Source: JAJDXO01 sp965221855 (GTDB lineage Bacteria; Pseudomonadota; Alphaproteobacteria; Rhodospirillales; UBA2165). Taken from it: a stretch of DNA of 64,000 nucleotides. Positions within the stretch are counted from its first letter, which is position 1; every line of letters begins with the position of its first letter. The notes below the pieces were generated by a model that worked only from the letters and a program-made list of their open reading frames with translations, had not been told where the DNA came from and did not search any database. The stretch covers positions 186,001-250,000 of the forward strand of contig CBDCSV010000007.1 in the NCBI GenBank assembly GCA_965221855.1, written 5' to 3'. Positions 51,164 to 60,421 of this stretch are shown one piece after another. The translations under genes and the position numbers were made by a program.

Positions 51164-52811
51164 TAGTGGAACGGCGGAGCGGCGGCAATCCGCGGGAGGC
51201 ATACCGATCGAGCATGACCTGGACATCCCGGTTCTCATCGTCGGCGCCGGGCCGGTGGGGCTCTCCGCCTCCATCGAGCTTGCCTGGCGGGGGATCGGGA
51301 GCGCCCTGATCGAGCGCCGGGACGGCGAGGTCAAACATCCCAAAATGAACCAGGTGGGGGTGCGGACCGTCGAGCATTGCCGGCGCTGGGGCATCGCCCG
51401 GAAGGTGCGGGAAAGCTCGGTCCCGGAGGATTTTCCCCGCAATATCCGGTTCCTGACGGCGACGTCGGGCCATCAACTGGCCCACTACGAATTTCCGGCC
51501 CGCAGGGACGAGCCCTGCATCAATTCGCCGGAGGCCATCCAGCGCTGCTCGCAGATCTACTTCGACCCCATCCTGCGCGACCACGCCATGGCGCTCGGCG
51601 GCGCGGCCAACCTCTATTCCCATGAGCTCGACGAGGTCTCCCAGGACGCCGGCGGCGTGACGGCCCGGGTGACCGACATCGGGACCGGCGAAACCAAATT
51701 CATCCGCGCCCAATACATGATCGCCTGCGACGGGGCCGAGAGCGGGGTGCGGGACCAGCTGGGCATCGGCCTCGAAGGCGATATGTCCATGAACTACAAC
51801 GTCAACGCCTTCTTCCGCTCCGAGGATCACGATGCCCTGTTCAGGCACGGCCGCTGCGTCATGCAATGGATGATCGACGGCGAAGGCGTTTGGGCGGATA
51901 TCGTCTCCATCAACGGCAAGGACCTCTGGCGGTTCTCGCTCATGCGGGTGCCCGGCGGCGAGGTGCCGTCGTTCGAGGAGATGAGCCGGGAGCTTTGCCG
52001 CGCGGTCGGCAGGGAGATCGAACACGAGATCTATTCGGTGCTGCCGTGGGAGCGCCGCCGGGCCGTCGCCGAGCGGTTTCAGGAAGGCCGCATCCTGCTG
52101 GCCGGCGACGCGGTCCACCAAATGTCGCCCACCGGCGGCTTCGGCATGAACACCGGCATTCAAGAGGCGGTGGACGCGGCATGGAAAATCGCCGCGCGTC
52201 TCGAAGGCTGGGGCGGCGACGCATTGGTCGCCAGTTACGATACCGAGCGCCGGCCCGTCGCCTGGACCATCGTCAACGAAGCCGCCCGCAACTTCACCCA
52301 ATTCTCGAAGCTGCCCAAGGGCGCCGAAGACGTGACCGCGCCGGAAGGCCAAGACCTCCGGAAACGCATCGGCGAGACCATCTACGCGGAGCGTTTCGAC
52401 CGGGAATACGTAATGGAGGGCGTGCCCCTCGGCTATCGCTACGAAGGCTCGCCGGTCATCCTGCCCGACGGCACGCCCGAACCGCCCTTCGAGGTGATGA
52501 ACTACACCCCGACGGCCCGGCCCGGCCATCGGGCGCCCCATGCCTGGCTGGACAGGGAAACCTCCACCCTCGACCTGTTCGGACGCGGCTTCACGCTGCT
52601 GCGGTTTGACGGCGCCGAAACCGCCCAACTGGAATCCGCCGCCGCGGACCGGGGCGTGCCGTTGTCCGTGCGGGATATAAAAGACGACGATATCGCGGTG
52701 CTTTACGGGCGGTCCCTGGTTCTCGTCAGGCCCGACGGGCATGTCGCCTGGCGGGGCGGGACGCTGCCCCCCGATTGCGGCCAAATCGTCGATACGGTTC
52801 GCGGTGCCTAG
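51147..52811 (+). CDS. FAD-dependent aromatic hydroxylase (MhpA-like)
   Basis: 554 residues if started at GTG 51147, which lies inside the IS630 end. The FAD motif VLIVGAGPVGLSASIELAWRG, the DG motif YMIACDGAESGVRDQLG and the GD motif ILLAGDAVHQMSPTGGFGMN define class A flavin monooxygenases. A thioredoxin-like C-domain follows, as in MhpA/PheA. The family hydroxylates phenolic rings with NAD(P)H. A GGGAGG site at 51194-51199 points to position 51207, where the codon is ATC, so the natural start may be lost or altered. Confidence 0.85.
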   Translation: MIRKCSSGTAERRQSAGGIPIEHDLDIPVLIVGAGPVGLSASIELAWRGIGSALIERRDGEVKHPKMNQVGVRTVEHCRRWGIARKVRESSVPEDFPRNIRFLTATSGHQLAHYEFPARRDEPCINSPEAIQRCSQIYFDPILRDHAMALGGAANLYSHELDEVSQDAGGVTARVTDIGTGETKFIRAQYMIACDGAESGVRDQLGIGLEGDMSMNYNVNAFFRSEDHDALFRHGRCVMQWMIDGEGVWADIVSINGKDLWRFSLMRVPGGEVPSFEEMSRELCRAVGREIEHEIYSVLPWERRRAVAERFQEGRILLAGDAVHQMSPTGGFGMNTGIQEAVDAAWKIAARLEGWGGDALVASYDTERRPVAWTIVNEAARNFTQFSKLPKGAEDVTAPEGQDLRKRIGETIYAERFDREYVMEGVPLGYRYEGSPVILPDGTPEPPFEVMNYTPTARPGHRAPHAWLDRETSTLDLFGRGFTLLRFDGAETAQLESAAADRGVPLSVRDIKDDDIAVLYGRSLVLVRPDGHVAWRGGTLPPDCGQIVDTVRGA

Positions 52812-52900
52812 CAAACTTGCGCCGGCTCCCCAATCGGGTTTACGCTAAATTCCTGAGCATGATCACTTTAAAAATGTGATCGTCATTAGGGGAGGAAACT

Positions 52901-53989
52901 ATGGTGAAATCGCGATTAGCCGTGCTCGCGGGCCTCTTTGCAGGGGTTTCCGCGGCGGCGCTCAGCGCACCGGTCACCTCCGTGACCGCTGCCGAATACT
53001 ATGCAGGCAAGACCCTCAACATCCTGACCGGCTCGCGGGCCGGCGGCGGGGCGGACACCAGCCTGAGACTGCTGGCGCCGTTCCTCAACAAACACATTCC
53101 GGGCAACCCGGAAATCGTCGTCAAGAACATGCCGGGCGCCGGCGGCCAGAAGCCCTGGAACCTGCTTTGGGAAAAAACCCATCCCGACGGGTTGACCATC
53201 ATCTACAGTGCGTGGAACCCGGTGGGCCGGGTGACCGGCTCCAAGGGTCTCCGGGCCGATTACTCGAAGATGAACTTCATCACGGGTCAGCCTATTCCCC
53301 GGATGAGCTACATCAAGACGGGCGGCCCCGACAACATCAAGACCCGGGACGACCTGTTGACGGCCAAGAACATCGTCCTGGCCGGCAACCGTCCGACCAG
53401 CGTGCTCGATCTGTCGATCCGTACCAGCCTGGAGATGCTGGGCGTCACAAATTACATCTATGTGCCCGGCCTCAATCCGCCCAAGGCCTATGCCTCGGTT
53501 CGCAAGGGCGAGACCAACCTGACCACGACCGGCATCAATTTCTACCGCAACCGGGTGGAACCCTCGGTGGTGAAAGCCGGAGAGGTCATTCCGCTGTTCT
53601 ACTATCCGGCGGTCGGTGCCGACGGGACGATCAAGAAGTCGCCGTTCATCAAGGACATGCCCAACATCTACGAGTACTACAAGCAGGTGAAGGGCAAGGA
53701 ACCGTCCGGCATCGCCTGGGAAGCGCACAAGTGGATGCAGAAGGTGACCGGCAACATGATCTACGCGTCGTTCTCGCCGCGCGGCACGCCGGACTCCGCC
53801 AACAATCCATTGCGCGAAGGTTTCGCCAAGGCGTGGAAGGACCCGGAGCTGGCGCCGAAGATGCTGAAGAGCATCGGGTTGCCGCCCCAGTCCGTCAGCG
53901 TCGAGGAGGGCGTCAAGATCGTCAATTCCGTGGACACGGTCGATCCCAAGATCGTCGCCTACTTCAAGGAACTGATGACGCGCAAATAG
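52901..53989 (+). CDS. tripartite tricarboxylate transporter-type binding protein (TctC/Bug family)
   Basis: 362 residues, ATG after GGGGAGGAAA. The signal peptide MVKSRLAVLAGLFAGVSAAA is cut near VTAAEYY. The mature part begins YYAGKTLNILTGSRAGGGAD and has KNMPGAGGQKPWNLLWEKTH, a Bug-type pattern. Such proteins bind carboxylates or aromatic acids in the periplasm. No TctA/TctB permease is nearby, which is common for orphan Bug proteins. It lies just after the hydroxylase gene. Confidence 0.88.
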   Translation: MVKSRLAVLAGLFAGVSAAALSAPVTSVTAAEYYAGKTLNILTGSRAGGGADTSLRLLAPFLNKHIPGNPEIVVKNMPGAGGQKPWNLLWEKTHPDGLTIIYSAWNPVGRVTGSKGLRADYSKMNFITGQPIPRMSYIKTGGPDNIKTRDDLLTAKNIVLAGNRPTSVLDLSIRTSLEMLGVTNYIYVPGLNPPKAYASVRKGETNLTTTGINFYRNRVEPSVVKAGEVIPLFYYPAVGADGTIKKSPFIKDMPNIYEYYKQVKGKEPSGIAWEAHKWMQKVTGNMIYASFSPRGTPDSANNPLREGFAKAWKDPELAPKMLKSIGLPPQSVSVEEGVKIVNSVDTVDPKIVAYFKELMTRK

Positions 53990-54046
53990 CGCCCCAAATG
54001 GCGTCCCGAATAGCGCACGGGGGCGCCGAGAGTTTCGAAGGGGGGG

Positions 54047-54775
54047 TTAGGCCTCGCCGGCGGCGGCTTCCGGGTCGCCGTCGGTGAGGTACTCCCACAT
54101 CCGTTCGTAAATCCGGCCCGTGCCGACGGCGCGGATTTCGACCTGCTCCGGGGTCATCACGGGCGCGGTATCCGCCTCGCCGCATTTCAGCACCTCCAGT
54201 TCCACCCGGGCGGCGTCCTCCAGATACCAGGTGAAGACCACCGCTTCCTCGAGGGTCCCGCCCGCCGTCACGCAGCCGTTGCCGCGCATGACCAGGGCGC
54301 GTCCGCCGCCGAACGAATCCGCCAGCACCGCCGCCTGCTCGTCCGAGCGGAGAAGCAGGGGATCGTCCCAGAGCGGCGGTTCGGGCGCGAAATAGGAACC
54401 GAAGCCGTGCCGCGCCTTCGGCGTTTTCGCCATCGCGGACAGGGCCATTACGTTCATCGGCATGGAGCGGACCACGCCGCCGACATCCGGCCGGCGCCGG
54501 TAGATTTGCTGATGGATGCGAACCTCGCCCAATACGCCTTCGGGCAACGGACCCTCGACCGGCACCACGCTGCCGTCTTCGCCGGGTCCGATCAGGCCCA
54601 TGGGATTGGGGGCGCAGACCAGGAAGCTGTCGGCATCGAGCCGCGCGCTGCAATGGCCGTAGGCATGCACGAGGCCGGCGCGGGCCAGCGCCCGGGCCGC
54701 CATACGGACGAGAATCTGCGTCTTTTCGCTCAGCTTTGGAACTCGGCGATATCGGGTACCGCGCCCCAGCCGCAC
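54047..54775 (-). CDS. class II aldolase/adducin-domain protein lacking metal histidines
   Basis: 242 residues. The fold is recognised from LVRMAARALARAGLVHAYGH, IHQQIYRRRPDVGGVVRSMP, and ALVMRGNGCVTAGGTLEEAV. In active members the second segment holds HxH and the third HG; here these positions read RSM and NG, so all three zinc ligands appear lost. A GTG at 54775 was taken as start, overlapping the VOC gene by 46 bp; a later start is possible. It is downstream of the VOC gene and probably co-transcribed. Confidence 0.8.
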   Translation of the reverse strand: MRLGRGTRYRRVPKLSEKTQILVRMAARALARAGLVHAYGHCSARLDADSFLVCAPNPMGLIGPGEDGSVVPVEGPLPEGVLGEVRIHQQIYRRRPDVGGVVRSMPMNVMALSAMAKTPKARHGFGSYFAPEPPLWDDPLLLRSDEQAAVLADSFGGGRALVMRGNGCVTAGGTLEEAVVFTWYLEDAARVELEVLKCGEADTAPVMTPEQVEIRAVGTGRIYERMWEYLTDGDPEAAAGEA

Positions 54776-55512
54776 AACGACGCATCGGCGAACGGGAACT
54801 GCCGCGGCCGGTAGGCCGCATCGTCGTCGACGATGTGGCGGCCGGGGCCGAAGACGATCTTCACCTGGCGCTCCTGAAGGAAGTACCAGGACCGCATGAT
54901 GTCATCGATGCTCTCCACCTGATGGTTGACGTGCTGAATGCCCGGATGGTCGGTCGGGAACAGGGCGATCTGATGGTGAACGTTCTTCATCCGCAGAAGC
55001 GGCGAGGTGCCGATCCAGTCGCTGACCTTGATGTTGAAATGTGTGACCCAGAACTTCTCGTCCCGGGGCGGATCGGTGGTGTTGAGGCCAATGTGGCCGA
55101 GGCCCAGCACGCCGGCGTCCCGGGTCGGAAAATAGCGCCGGTTGGCATCCTCGGGCCGGGTCACCAGTTCCATCCGGTTGCCGGTCGGATCCTTGAACCA
55201 GGCCATGTCCACGACGTGCCGGTCGGCGATTTCTTCCGCCGTGCCCCGGGTGCAGGCGATACCCTGGCCGTTCAGATAGGCCATTGCGTCCTCGAGGCCG
55301 TACCAGTCCTTGATTTCGATGCCGACGGCATGGTCCCCGGGATCGCCCTCGAAATAGCACACCGTATGGTCCCGGTAGCTGGTGCGGAGATAAAGCTGGC
55401 CATTGTCCCGCCGGATCGGCTGGAAGCCGAGTATCTCCTTGGCATAGGTCTCCGCCCCGTCCAGGTCCCGGGTGCCCATGCGTACGTAGCTGAGATCGCG
55501 TAACTCGATCAT
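54730..55512 (-). CDS. VOC-family, extradiol ring-cleavage dioxygenase-like protein
   Basis: 260 residues, ATG 55512 behind GAGGAATTC. Two VOC units: MIELRDLSYVRMGTRDLDGA and GLGHIGLNTTD, with IQHVNHQVESIDDIM and FGPGRH in the second. The His ligands are present. The strand that normally carries Glu after GPGRH is replaced by HIVDDDAAYRPRQFPF, so the third iron ligand is not obvious. It is divergent from the Rieske oxygenase, which could make its substrate. Confidence 0.85.
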   Translation of the reverse strand: MIELRDLSYVRMGTRDLDGAETYAKEILGFQPIRRDNGQLYLRTSYRDHTVCYFEGDPGDHAVGIEIKDWYGLEDAMAYLNGQGIACTRGTAEEIADRHVVDMAWFKDPTGNRMELVTRPEDANRRYFPTRDAGVLGLGHIGLNTTDPPRDEKFWVTHFNIKVSDWIGTSPLLRMKNVHHQIALFPTDHPGIQHVNHQVESIDDIMRSWYFLQERQVKIVFGPGRHIVDDDAAYRPRQFPFADASLCGWGAVPDIAEFQS

Positions 55513-55665
55513 CTGAATTCCTCCTCGGGCCACTTTAGCAAACCGGAATCGGGGAATGGAATGGTCTTCGCGGCCCTGACCGTTGACCGGTCTCGGTAGC
55601 CGGAGGATTGCCCGCGCCGTCCGGCGATGGCTATAGTTCGGCCGAACAGGCGGGGATTCGGCTCC

Positions 55666-57030
55666 ATGGCGGGCGGAGACGGGAAATATCTCGGTGGACT
55701 GGTACGCACCTCGGAGGGGCGGATCAGCCGTGACGTTTTTTCCAGCCAGTCCGTCTATGACGATGAACTCGAGCGCCTGTTCGCCCGCTGCTGGCTGTTC
55801 GTCGGACATGCGAGCCAGGTCCCGGAGCCCGGTGATTTCGTCCTAGGCCGCATGGGCGAGGAGTCGGTCATCTTCAACCGCGACCGCAACGGCAAGCTCC
55901 ACGTTTTCCTCAACACTTGCCGTCACCGGGGCATGCGGGTGTGCCGGTATGACCAGGGAAACAGCCGCAAGTTCACCTGCCCTTATCACGCCTGGGTGTA
56001 CTCGGACCAGGGCGGCCTGATCGCCGTTCCGAAACTGGAAAGCGGCTACCATAACGAACTCGACACCGCCGAATGGGGCCTGATCGAAGCCAGGGCGGCC
56101 GAGTACCACGGCTATGTGTTCGCCTGCTGGGACGAAGAAACGCCCGGGTTCGAAGACTATCTCGGGGACTTCCGCTTCTACTTCGACGATTACTGCCGGA
56201 TGTTCGACGGAAGTTTCGGCGAATGGGAGGCCTTCGGCGGCACCTTCAAATGGCGGATGCCCTGCAACTGGAAGTTCGCGGCGGAGAATTTCGGCGGCGA
56301 CTATTACCACAACCCGTCCCATGCCTCGGTCGACGCGGTGATCCTCTCGCCCGCCGGCGTCGAGGGCCGGCACACCTATGACGCCGTGACCCGGGCCAGG
56401 GAACTCCATAGGCTCAACATCTGTTTCCCCGGCATCGGCCACACGGCGAGGGGCGAATACTTCAAGGACGACTATGAGTACATGCCCACCTACCAGGAAA
56501 TGCCGGTGGTCGAGGATTACTTCCGGGAGTGCTACGCCAAGCGCCGGGAACGGCTGGGCGAGAAGGCGCGCTTCTTCGGTCATGGCGGGACCATCTTCCC
56601 CAACGTCTCCTATTCCAACGGGGTCCAGTCCATGGGCACCTGGAACCCGGTGGGGCCGCACGAGACGGAGGCGTGGCGCATCTTCCTGGTGCCCAGGGAC
56701 GCGCCGGACGAGGTCAAGAACGTGCTCCGCCACTACGTCATCCGCTATCAGGGGCCGTCCGGGCTCACCGAGCAGGACGACATGGAAAACTGGGGCTACG
56801 CCCATGAGGGCGCCCGCGGCACCATCGCGCGGCGCTTCGACTATCACTACGGCATGGGGCAGGGCCACGAGAAGCGGGGCTGGCCGGCCGAATGGCTGGG
56901 CGGCGACATTTACGCCACCGAGGACGTGTCCGAACAGAACCAGCGGGCGTTCTTCGATTGCTGGGCCCGCTATCTGGATACCCCGCACGGCGCGCGAGGC
57001 GCCCGGAAGAGCGCCGAGGCGGCGGAATAA
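55666..57030 (+). CDS. ring-hydroxylating dioxygenase alpha subunit (Rieske)
   Basis: 454 residues from ATG 55666 (an in-frame ATG at 55627 is also possible). The Rieske site is C85-R-H87 and C105-P-Y-H108 (NTCRHRGM, TCPYHAWVY). The mononuclear iron site is in KFAAENFGGDYYHNPSHASV (D, H, H). It forms the catalytic subunit that adds O2 to an aromatic ring. It overlaps the beta subunit gene by TAATG. The electron-transfer partners are not adjacent; the ferredoxin at 25761 is one candidate. Confidence 0.95.
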   Translation: MAGGDGKYLGGLVRTSEGRISRDVFSSQSVYDDELERLFARCWLFVGHASQVPEPGDFVLGRMGEESVIFNRDRNGKLHVFLNTCRHRGMRVCRYDQGNSRKFTCPYHAWVYSDQGGLIAVPKLESGYHNELDTAEWGLIEARAAEYHGYVFACWDEETPGFEDYLGDFRFYFDDYCRMFDGSFGEWEAFGGTFKWRMPCNWKFAAENFGGDYYHNPSHASVDAVILSPAGVEGRHTYDAVTRARELHRLNICFPGIGHTARGEYFKDDYEYMPTYQEMPVVEDYFRECYAKRRERLGEKARFFGHGGTIFPNVSYSNGVQSMGTWNPVGPHETEAWRIFLVPRDAPDEVKNVLRHYVIRYQGPSGLTEQDDMENWGYAHEGARGTIARRFDYHYGMGQGHEKRGWPAEWLGGDIYATEDVSEQNQRAFFDCWARYLDTPHGARGARKSAEAAE

Positions 57031-57563
57031 TGGATAGCCACCAGGACACGCCGGAATTGGAGCGGCTTCTGCTGCGCCACGCCATCGAACAATTCTACGC
57101 CATGGAGGCGGAATTGCTGGATGGGCGCCAATTCGAGGCCTGGCTCGACCTCCTGGACGAGGACATCCACTATTGGATGCCGCTGACCCGCAACAAGGCC
57201 TTCGGCGAGTGGGCGGGGGAACTGACCGAGGCGGGCAAGGATTTGAACTGGTTCGACGAAGGCAAGTTCGAACTCGAGCAGCGGGTGAAGCAGATCATGA
57301 CCGGACTGCACTGGGCGGAAGAACCAATCTCCCGGACCAGCCACCTGATCTCCAACCTGCAGGTGGAAGAGGATGACGACGGGATCGCCGCCCGGTGCCG
57401 GTTCCTCCTCTATCGCAGCCGCAACGAGACCGAGACCGATACGTTCGTCGGCAAGCGCCACGACCGGCTGAAGCGGGCGCCGGGCGGCTTCAGGATTGCC
57501 GAACGCCGCATCTTCCTCGATCAGAACGTGCTGCTCGCCAAGAACCTGACGGTGTTCTTCTAG
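57030..57563 (+). CDS. ring-hydroxylating dioxygenase beta subunit
   Basis: 177 residues, ATG overlapping the alpha stop. It shows the NTF2-like beta-subunit pattern: AIEQFYAMEAELLDGRQFEA, LLDEDIHYWMPLTRN, RTSHLISNLQVEED and ERRIFLDQNVLLAKNLTVFF. It has a structural role in the alpha3beta3 enzyme. It overlaps the SDR gene by one base. Confidence 0.95.
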   Translation: MDSHQDTPELERLLLRHAIEQFYAMEAELLDGRQFEAWLDLLDEDIHYWMPLTRNKAFGEWAGELTEAGKDLNWFDEGKFELEQRVKQIMTGLHWAEEPISRTSHLISNLQVEEDDDGIAARCRFLLYRSRNETETDTFVGKRHDRLKRAPGGFRIAERRIFLDQNVLLAKNLTVFF

Positions 57564-58345
57564 TGGCCGGGGGCGGCAGGCCGGGCGCCGTCATCGTCAC
57601 CGGCGCCACCTACGGGATCGGCCGGGGCATCGTCCTCGATCTCGCCCGCCGGGGCTGGCCGGTGGTGGGTCTGGGGCTCGACAGCCGGCAGGTCGGGAGC
57701 GCCGCCGAGGGCGGGATCGCGGGAACCCGCGGCGCGCTGGAGGCCGAAAACCTCAGTGCCGAGATCATCGAGGCGGACGTCAGTGATGCCGTCCAGGTGG
57801 CGGCGGCGGTGGAGGCCGCGGCCTCGCGCCACGGCCGGGTCCACGGGCTCGTCAACAACGCGGCGATCCGGCCCGTGGGCACCATCCAGGACACCGACGA
57901 GGAGACCTTCGAGCGAACCGTCGCGGTCAACCTCAAGGGACAGTTCCTCACCTGCAAGGCGGTGATCCCGCTGATGAAGGAGGCCGGCGGCGGATCGATC
58001 GTCAATGTGGGGTCCGGCGCCGGCTACGGGAAGCCCGGCATTCTCGCCTATTCGGCGAGCAAGGGCGGGGTCTTCGCCTTGTCCGCCGCGCTGGCCCATG
58101 ACCATCGCGCCGACGGCATCCGGGTCAACGTGGTGGTGCCGGGACCGCAGACCACGTCGGGCATGGTCGAGGAGATGTCCGCCGGCGGCGATCCGCCGCC
58201 GCCCGCGACGGTTTCCGGCCGCCAGACCTCTCCACAGGATGTCGCCAACGCGGTGGCGTTTCTGCTGTCGGACGAATCCGAGCAGATGTCGGGCACCGTC
58301 ATTGATGTCGGCAGCGTCGCCGGTCAGGCGGCGGTGAAACTCTAG
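57563..58345 (+). CDS. short-chain dehydrogenase/reductase (probable cis-dihydrodiol dehydrogenase)
   Basis: 260 residues from a GTG that overlaps the beta-subunit stop (TAGTG). The cofactor motif is VIVTGATYGIGRGIVL, with GLVNNAAIRP, the Ser in IVNVGSGAG and the YxxxK in AYSASKGGV. Direct coupling with the Rieske genes suggests that it oxidises the dihydrodiol to a catechol. Specificity is inference. Confidence 0.92.
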   Translation: MAGGGRPGAVIVTGATYGIGRGIVLDLARRGWPVVGLGLDSRQVGSAAEGGIAGTRGALEAENLSAEIIEADVSDAVQVAAAVEAAASRHGRVHGLVNNAAIRPVGTIQDTDEETFERTVAVNLKGQFLTCKAVIPLMKEAGGGSIVNVGSGAGYGKPGILAYSASKGGVFALSAALAHDHRADGIRVNVVVPGPQTTSGMVEEMSAGGDPPPPATVSGRQTSPQDVANAVAFLLSDESEQMSGTVIDVGSVAGQAAVKL

Positions 58346-58500
58346 GCGCGCGGCAACATGGCTTGCACAACGAAGGCCGCGCCGGTCATAGTCGGGGCAG
58401 GTGATTTCGGCCCAAGCCATGACTCCATCCAAGTTGGCAACCCGGCAGAATCATAAAGGACTGAAATCATTCAACTTGGTTTTGGGTTGGGCTCTTGGAC

Positions 58501-59352
58501 ATGTCCGGAACCTGTCGTAACTACGCTTTACCGAGGACCGGGGCGCCGGCGTCGTCCCGCCGCGCCGGCGGCGGCGGATGGGCGCATCGCACCGTTCCGG
58601 CGGCGGCCGCGCTCGCCCTATGGATGGCGTCCGGCGCCGCCGCTGCCGGCGATTATTATCTTCGGGCCGGCATCGGTCTCGACCGGCCGGGCAAGGCGGC
58701 GTTCACCGACACGAATTGCTCCAGCACGGCTCCGGCGGCGCTCTACGGCTGCGGGACCGGCGGCGACGGCGCGCCCTTCCGGTCCGCGGGCGGATTCGGG
58801 ACGGTGCCCGCAATGGAGATCGGACTCGGCTATGGGGCCGGAGCGTTCCGCTTCGAGGCGCTGGCCGAATCCCGGCCGCGATACACATTCGAAGGCCGCG
58901 CCAATTTCCTCGCGCCGGACCGGCGGCAGGACGTATCGGCAAGGCTGTCGTCGGTGTCGGCCATGCTGGCCGGCTTTGTCGACTTGGCCGCGCTCGGGGT
59001 GCCGAAGCCCGGCCCGTTCGCGCCGTTCCTCGGCGCCGGGATCGGCGCGGCGCATACTCGGATAGGCGAGACCACGATGACCTTCCCGGCCACCACCACC
59101 ATCGTGCCGGGCGGGAGCAGGACGGGGCCGGCATGGATGGCGACGGCGGGAGTCGCGATGGCGTTGGACGACCGCGTGACCCTCGACCTGGCCTGGCGCT
59201 ACGGCGACCTCGGCGAGGTCCGCACGCCGCGGGGTCCCGGCCGCGTGGTCTGGCACGACGGGAGCCGGGAGCCGCAGCCGCTCGATCTGGCGCCGACGCG
59301 GGCGAGGCTCCGGGGCCACGGCGTGCGCCTGTCGCTCAGATATTCGTTCTGA
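58501..59352 (+). CDS. outer-membrane beta-barrel protein, opacity/OmpA-like
   Basis: 283 residues (a TTG start at 58495 is also possible). The N-terminal 50 residues hold a signal segment VPAAAALALWMASGAAAAGD, after an Arg-rich stretch. Then come alternating strands such as DYYLRAGIGLD and FGTVPAMEIGLGYGAGAFRF, ending HGVRLSLRYSF with the terminal Phe of outer-membrane barrels. No enzyme features. About 155 bp separates it from the SDR gene. Confidence 0.82.
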   Translation: MSGTCRNYALPRTGAPASSRRAGGGGWAHRTVPAAAALALWMASGAAAAGDYYLRAGIGLDRPGKAAFTDTNCSSTAPAALYGCGTGGDGAPFRSAGGFGTVPAMEIGLGYGAGAFRFEALAESRPRYTFEGRANFLAPDRRQDVSARLSSVSAMLAGFVDLAALGVPKPGPFAPFLGAGIGAAHTRIGETTMTFPATTTIVPGGSRTGPAWMATAGVAMALDDRVTLDLAWRYGDLGEVRTPRGPGRVVWHDGSREPQPLDLAPTRARLRGHGVRLSLRYSF

Positions 59353-59398
59353 GGCGGGCGGCTCGCGGCGGTTCGAAACATGAAATGCCCGGCAATCC

Positions 59399-60271
59399 CT
59401 ACACGCCGATCATTTCCATCACGTCGTTGAACAGATCGCCCTCGGGGTTGCCCAGCTCCCGGACCATCATGAAGTGGTTGGCGTCCGGGATTTCCATATG
59501 TTTGCCGTCGAGGCCCATTTCCATCCAGGCGTCGGCGTAGGCCGCGGATTGGCGGCGGAACTCGTCCGGTTCCGGCGCGCCGACGGCGACGATAAGCGGG
59601 CCCGCCTCCGTCGGCATATGGTATTGGGGCGAATAGGCGCGTGCGCTCTCGGTCGTCAGTTGAAGTTCATTGTTGTATCCGTATGCGGCGAGCAGCAGGG
59701 AATCCAGGTCGAATACACCCGACATGGCGCAGGCGCCCTTGACGACGTCGGCAGGTACGCCATAGGCCCCGTGCCAGCCCGGCATCAGGACGGCGCCGGT
59801 CAAATGGCCGCCCGCCGAGTTGCCCGAAACGTAGATTCGCCCGGGATCGCCGCCATACAAGGCGATTTCGCTGTAGACCCAGGCAACGGCCGAACGGACA
59901 TGGTCGACGATGGCGTCGATCCGGTAATCGGGGGCGAGGCCGTAGTCGATGGGAACCCAGATGACCCCCCGCTCGCTCATCGCCTTCGCCATGAACGAGG
60001 CGGCATCCTTGGAGCCGCTGCGCCAGCCGCCGCCGTGAATGTAGATCATCACCGGCTGACTGTCGGGCGCCGGCGGCGCGAAGATATCCAGCTTCTGTTC
60101 CGGATCGCCGCCATAGGCCACGTCCAGGCGGGCGGCGGGAAACAAGCGGCGCGCCTCTTCGCTCATCCGCAGGTTTTCCTCGCGGTAGGCATCGACGCTC
60201 TCGACGGTCTTCTCGACGTCCAGCTGCCGGGCGAGCTCGTCCGCCGTCAGGCCCTGGTAAACCGTGTCCAT
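59399..60271 (-). CDS. alpha/beta hydrolase, HSL/arylformamidase-like
   Basis: 290 residues. The oxyanion motif is MIYIHGGGWRSGSKDAA, the nucleophile elbow YVSGNSAGGHLTGA, and the likely catalytic His is in EIPDANHFMMVREL. It is an esterase/formamidase-type serine hydrolase for small acyl or formyl groups. It faces the outer-membrane gene at its end. Confidence 0.9.
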   Translation of the reverse strand: MDTVYQGLTADELARQLDVEKTVESVDAYREENLRMSEEARRLFPAARLDVAYGGDPEQKLDIFAPPAPDSQPVMIYIHGGGWRSGSKDAASFMAKAMSERGVIWVPIDYGLAPDYRIDAIVDHVRSAVAWVYSEIALYGGDPGRIYVSGNSAGGHLTGAVLMPGWHGAYGVPADVVKGACAMSGVFDLDSLLLAAYGYNNELQLTTESARAYSPQYHMPTEAGPLIVAVGAPEPDEFRRQSAAYADAWMEMGLDGKHMEIPDANHFMMVRELGNPEGDLFNDVMEMIGV

Positions 60272-60390
60272 GAAATATCCCCCCGGGTAGTCTTTCGCGT
60301 CTCAAGCTATAGCGGAATTTCTAGTTGTGTCTACTAACCTAGTGGCTGGTGAAAATTAGGTTTTGAGTGTCAGAGAATCTCTGCTATGAG

Positions 60391-60412
60391 ATTTGACGTC
60401 TAGACGTCAAAT
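60391..60412. promoter_or_regulatory. perfect 22-bp palindrome before the DNA methyltransferase
   Basis: ATTTGACGTCTAGACGTCAAAT, perfectly self-complementary and ending 10 bp before ATG 60422. It contains two GACGTC hexamers. It may be an operator or the target of autoregulatory methylation, as known for several R-M systems. Confidence 0.7.
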
Positions 60413-60421
60413 TTGAATTTA

